Below are positions 6,263 to 6,795 of a stretch of 6,795 nucleotides of DNA, piece after piece (the stretch's first letter is position 1; every line of letters starts with the position of its first letter). The DNA is from an uncultured Spongiibacteraceae bacterium (lineage in GTDB: Bacteria > Pseudomonadota > Gammaproteobacteria > Pseudomonadales > Dasaniaceae). A program made the translations under genes and the position numbers. The stretch covers positions 1 to 6,795 of the forward strand of contig CALBVI010000429.1 of NCBI GenBank assembly GCA_937969395.1. The letters run 5' to 3'. The notes beneath the pieces were generated by a model. It saw only the letters and a list, made by a program, of their open reading frames with translations. It searched no databases and was not told where the DNA came from.

Positions 6263-6263
6263 T

Positions 6264-6795
6264 CTAGCTTTGCTCGCGTTCAATGGCACGATAGGCGATA
6301 TCGTTACGGTAGTAAACGTTATTCCAGTCAATTGCTTTCACTTGCTGGTAAGCCTTTTGCTGTGCTTCGGTAACAGAATTACCTAGTGCTGTTGCACATA
6401 ATACACGGCCACCGTTGGTGACAACATCACCGTTATTGATTTTTGTGCCAGCATGGAAGACTTTAGCGTCATCAGTATTGGCATTATCTAAACCGCTAAT
6501 GATATCGCCTTTGTCATAGCTGCCAGGGTAACCGCCTGCTGCTAATACGATACCTACTGCGCAGCGTGGATCCCAATCTGCATTAATAGTATCGAGTTTT
6601 TGATCGAGGGCGGCATTACACATAGCGACTAGGTCGCCTTGTAAACGCATCATGATAGGTTGTGTTTCAGGGTCACCAAAACGACAGTTATATTCGATGA
6701 CTTTAGGTGCGCCATCGGCGTTAATCATCAGTCCCGCATATAAAAAACCGGTGTAATCATTACCTTCGGCAGCCATGCCGATAACCGTTGGTTTT
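6264..6795 (-). CDS. purD: Phosphoribosylamine-glycine ligase (GAR synthetase), C-terminal part (5' end outside window)
   Basis: PurD joins glycine to 5-phosphoribosylamine using ATP, an early step of de novo purine synthesis in the cytoplasm. The frame stays open to the right edge, so the N-terminal part lies outside the window; 176 residues are visible of a usual 420-430. GMAAEGNDYTGFLYAGLM followed by VIEYNCRFGDPETQ is the ATP-grasp core, with the metal-binding Glu and Asn in VIEYN. AAGGYPG, VFHAGT and TNGGRVLC belong to the C-terminal domain, and the protein ends in AIEREQS, as in enteric PurD as I remember it. The ATG at 6776 is internal, not a start. The stop is 101 nt from coq7, with a promoter-like box directly behind it. 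No intrinsic terminator for purD is seen on its own strand. The call is secure. Confidence 0.97.
   Translation of the reverse strand, partial: KPTVIGMAAEGNDYTGFLYAGLMINADGAPKVIEYNCRFGDPETQPIMMRLQGDLVAMCNAALDQKLDTINADWDPRCAVGIVLAAGGYPGSYDKGDIISGLDNANTDDAKVFHAGTKINNGDVVTNGGRVLCATALGNSVTEAQQKAYQQVKAIDWNNVYYRNDIAYRAIEREQS

Noticed and set aside
1..6795. A hidden mobile element, defence island, toxin-antitoxin pair or CRISPR array
   Set aside because: All sizeable frames are explained by housekeeping or common conserved families; no transposase, integrase, tRNA, flanking direct repeats or spaced repeats were seen.

Overview
The window is ordinary chromosomal DNA of a gammaproteobacterium. Mpl and PurD fragments closely resemble their enteric counterparts as I remember them, and ubiquinone hydroxylation uses the Coq7 diiron enzyme, as in Pseudomonas-like lineages, rather than UbiF. 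Moderate-to-low GC and the gene set suggest a marine group such as Cellvibrionales/Spongiibacter relatives; that placement is inference. I see no tRNA, rRNA, CRISPR, transposase, phage or attachment-site signal, and I did not find a convincing new biological system.

Left block (+ strand, 2-4874). It opens with the C-terminal half of mpl (murein tripeptide recycling). Then come an 853-residue RND/MMPL-type inner-membrane exporter, a small YkgJ-type cysteine-cluster protein, a free-standing LON substrate-binding-domain protein and a DEDDh 3'-5' exonuclease. Gaps up to the LON gene are 11-55 nt, so mpl to the LON gene is probably one transcript. A small open frame bridges mpl and the exporter with ATGA overlaps at both ends. 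The exonuclease may have its own promoter at 4282-4308.

Convergent gap (4875-5030). The two gene blocks meet here. It holds three mutually pairing arms (4876-4921) and a second inverted repeat (4982-5019). Neither has the U-tract of a standard terminator.

Right block (- strand, 6795-5031). It reads purD C-terminus (purine biosynthesis), then coq7 (ubiquinone biosynthesis), then a small DoxX-like four-helix membrane protein. Between purD and coq7 there is a good promoter-like sequence right after the purD stop. It is followed by a perfect 16-bp stem that would sit at the very 5' end of a coq7 mRNA. A 7-3-7 palindrome lies between coq7 and the DoxX-like gene.

The genes do not form one pathway: they are housekeeping functions (wall recycling, purines, ubiquinone) around a cluster of poorly characterised envelope and protein-handling genes. 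The best leads are the coq7 leader hairpin, the acidic insert in the exporter, and the exporter-YkgJ-LON neighbourhood.
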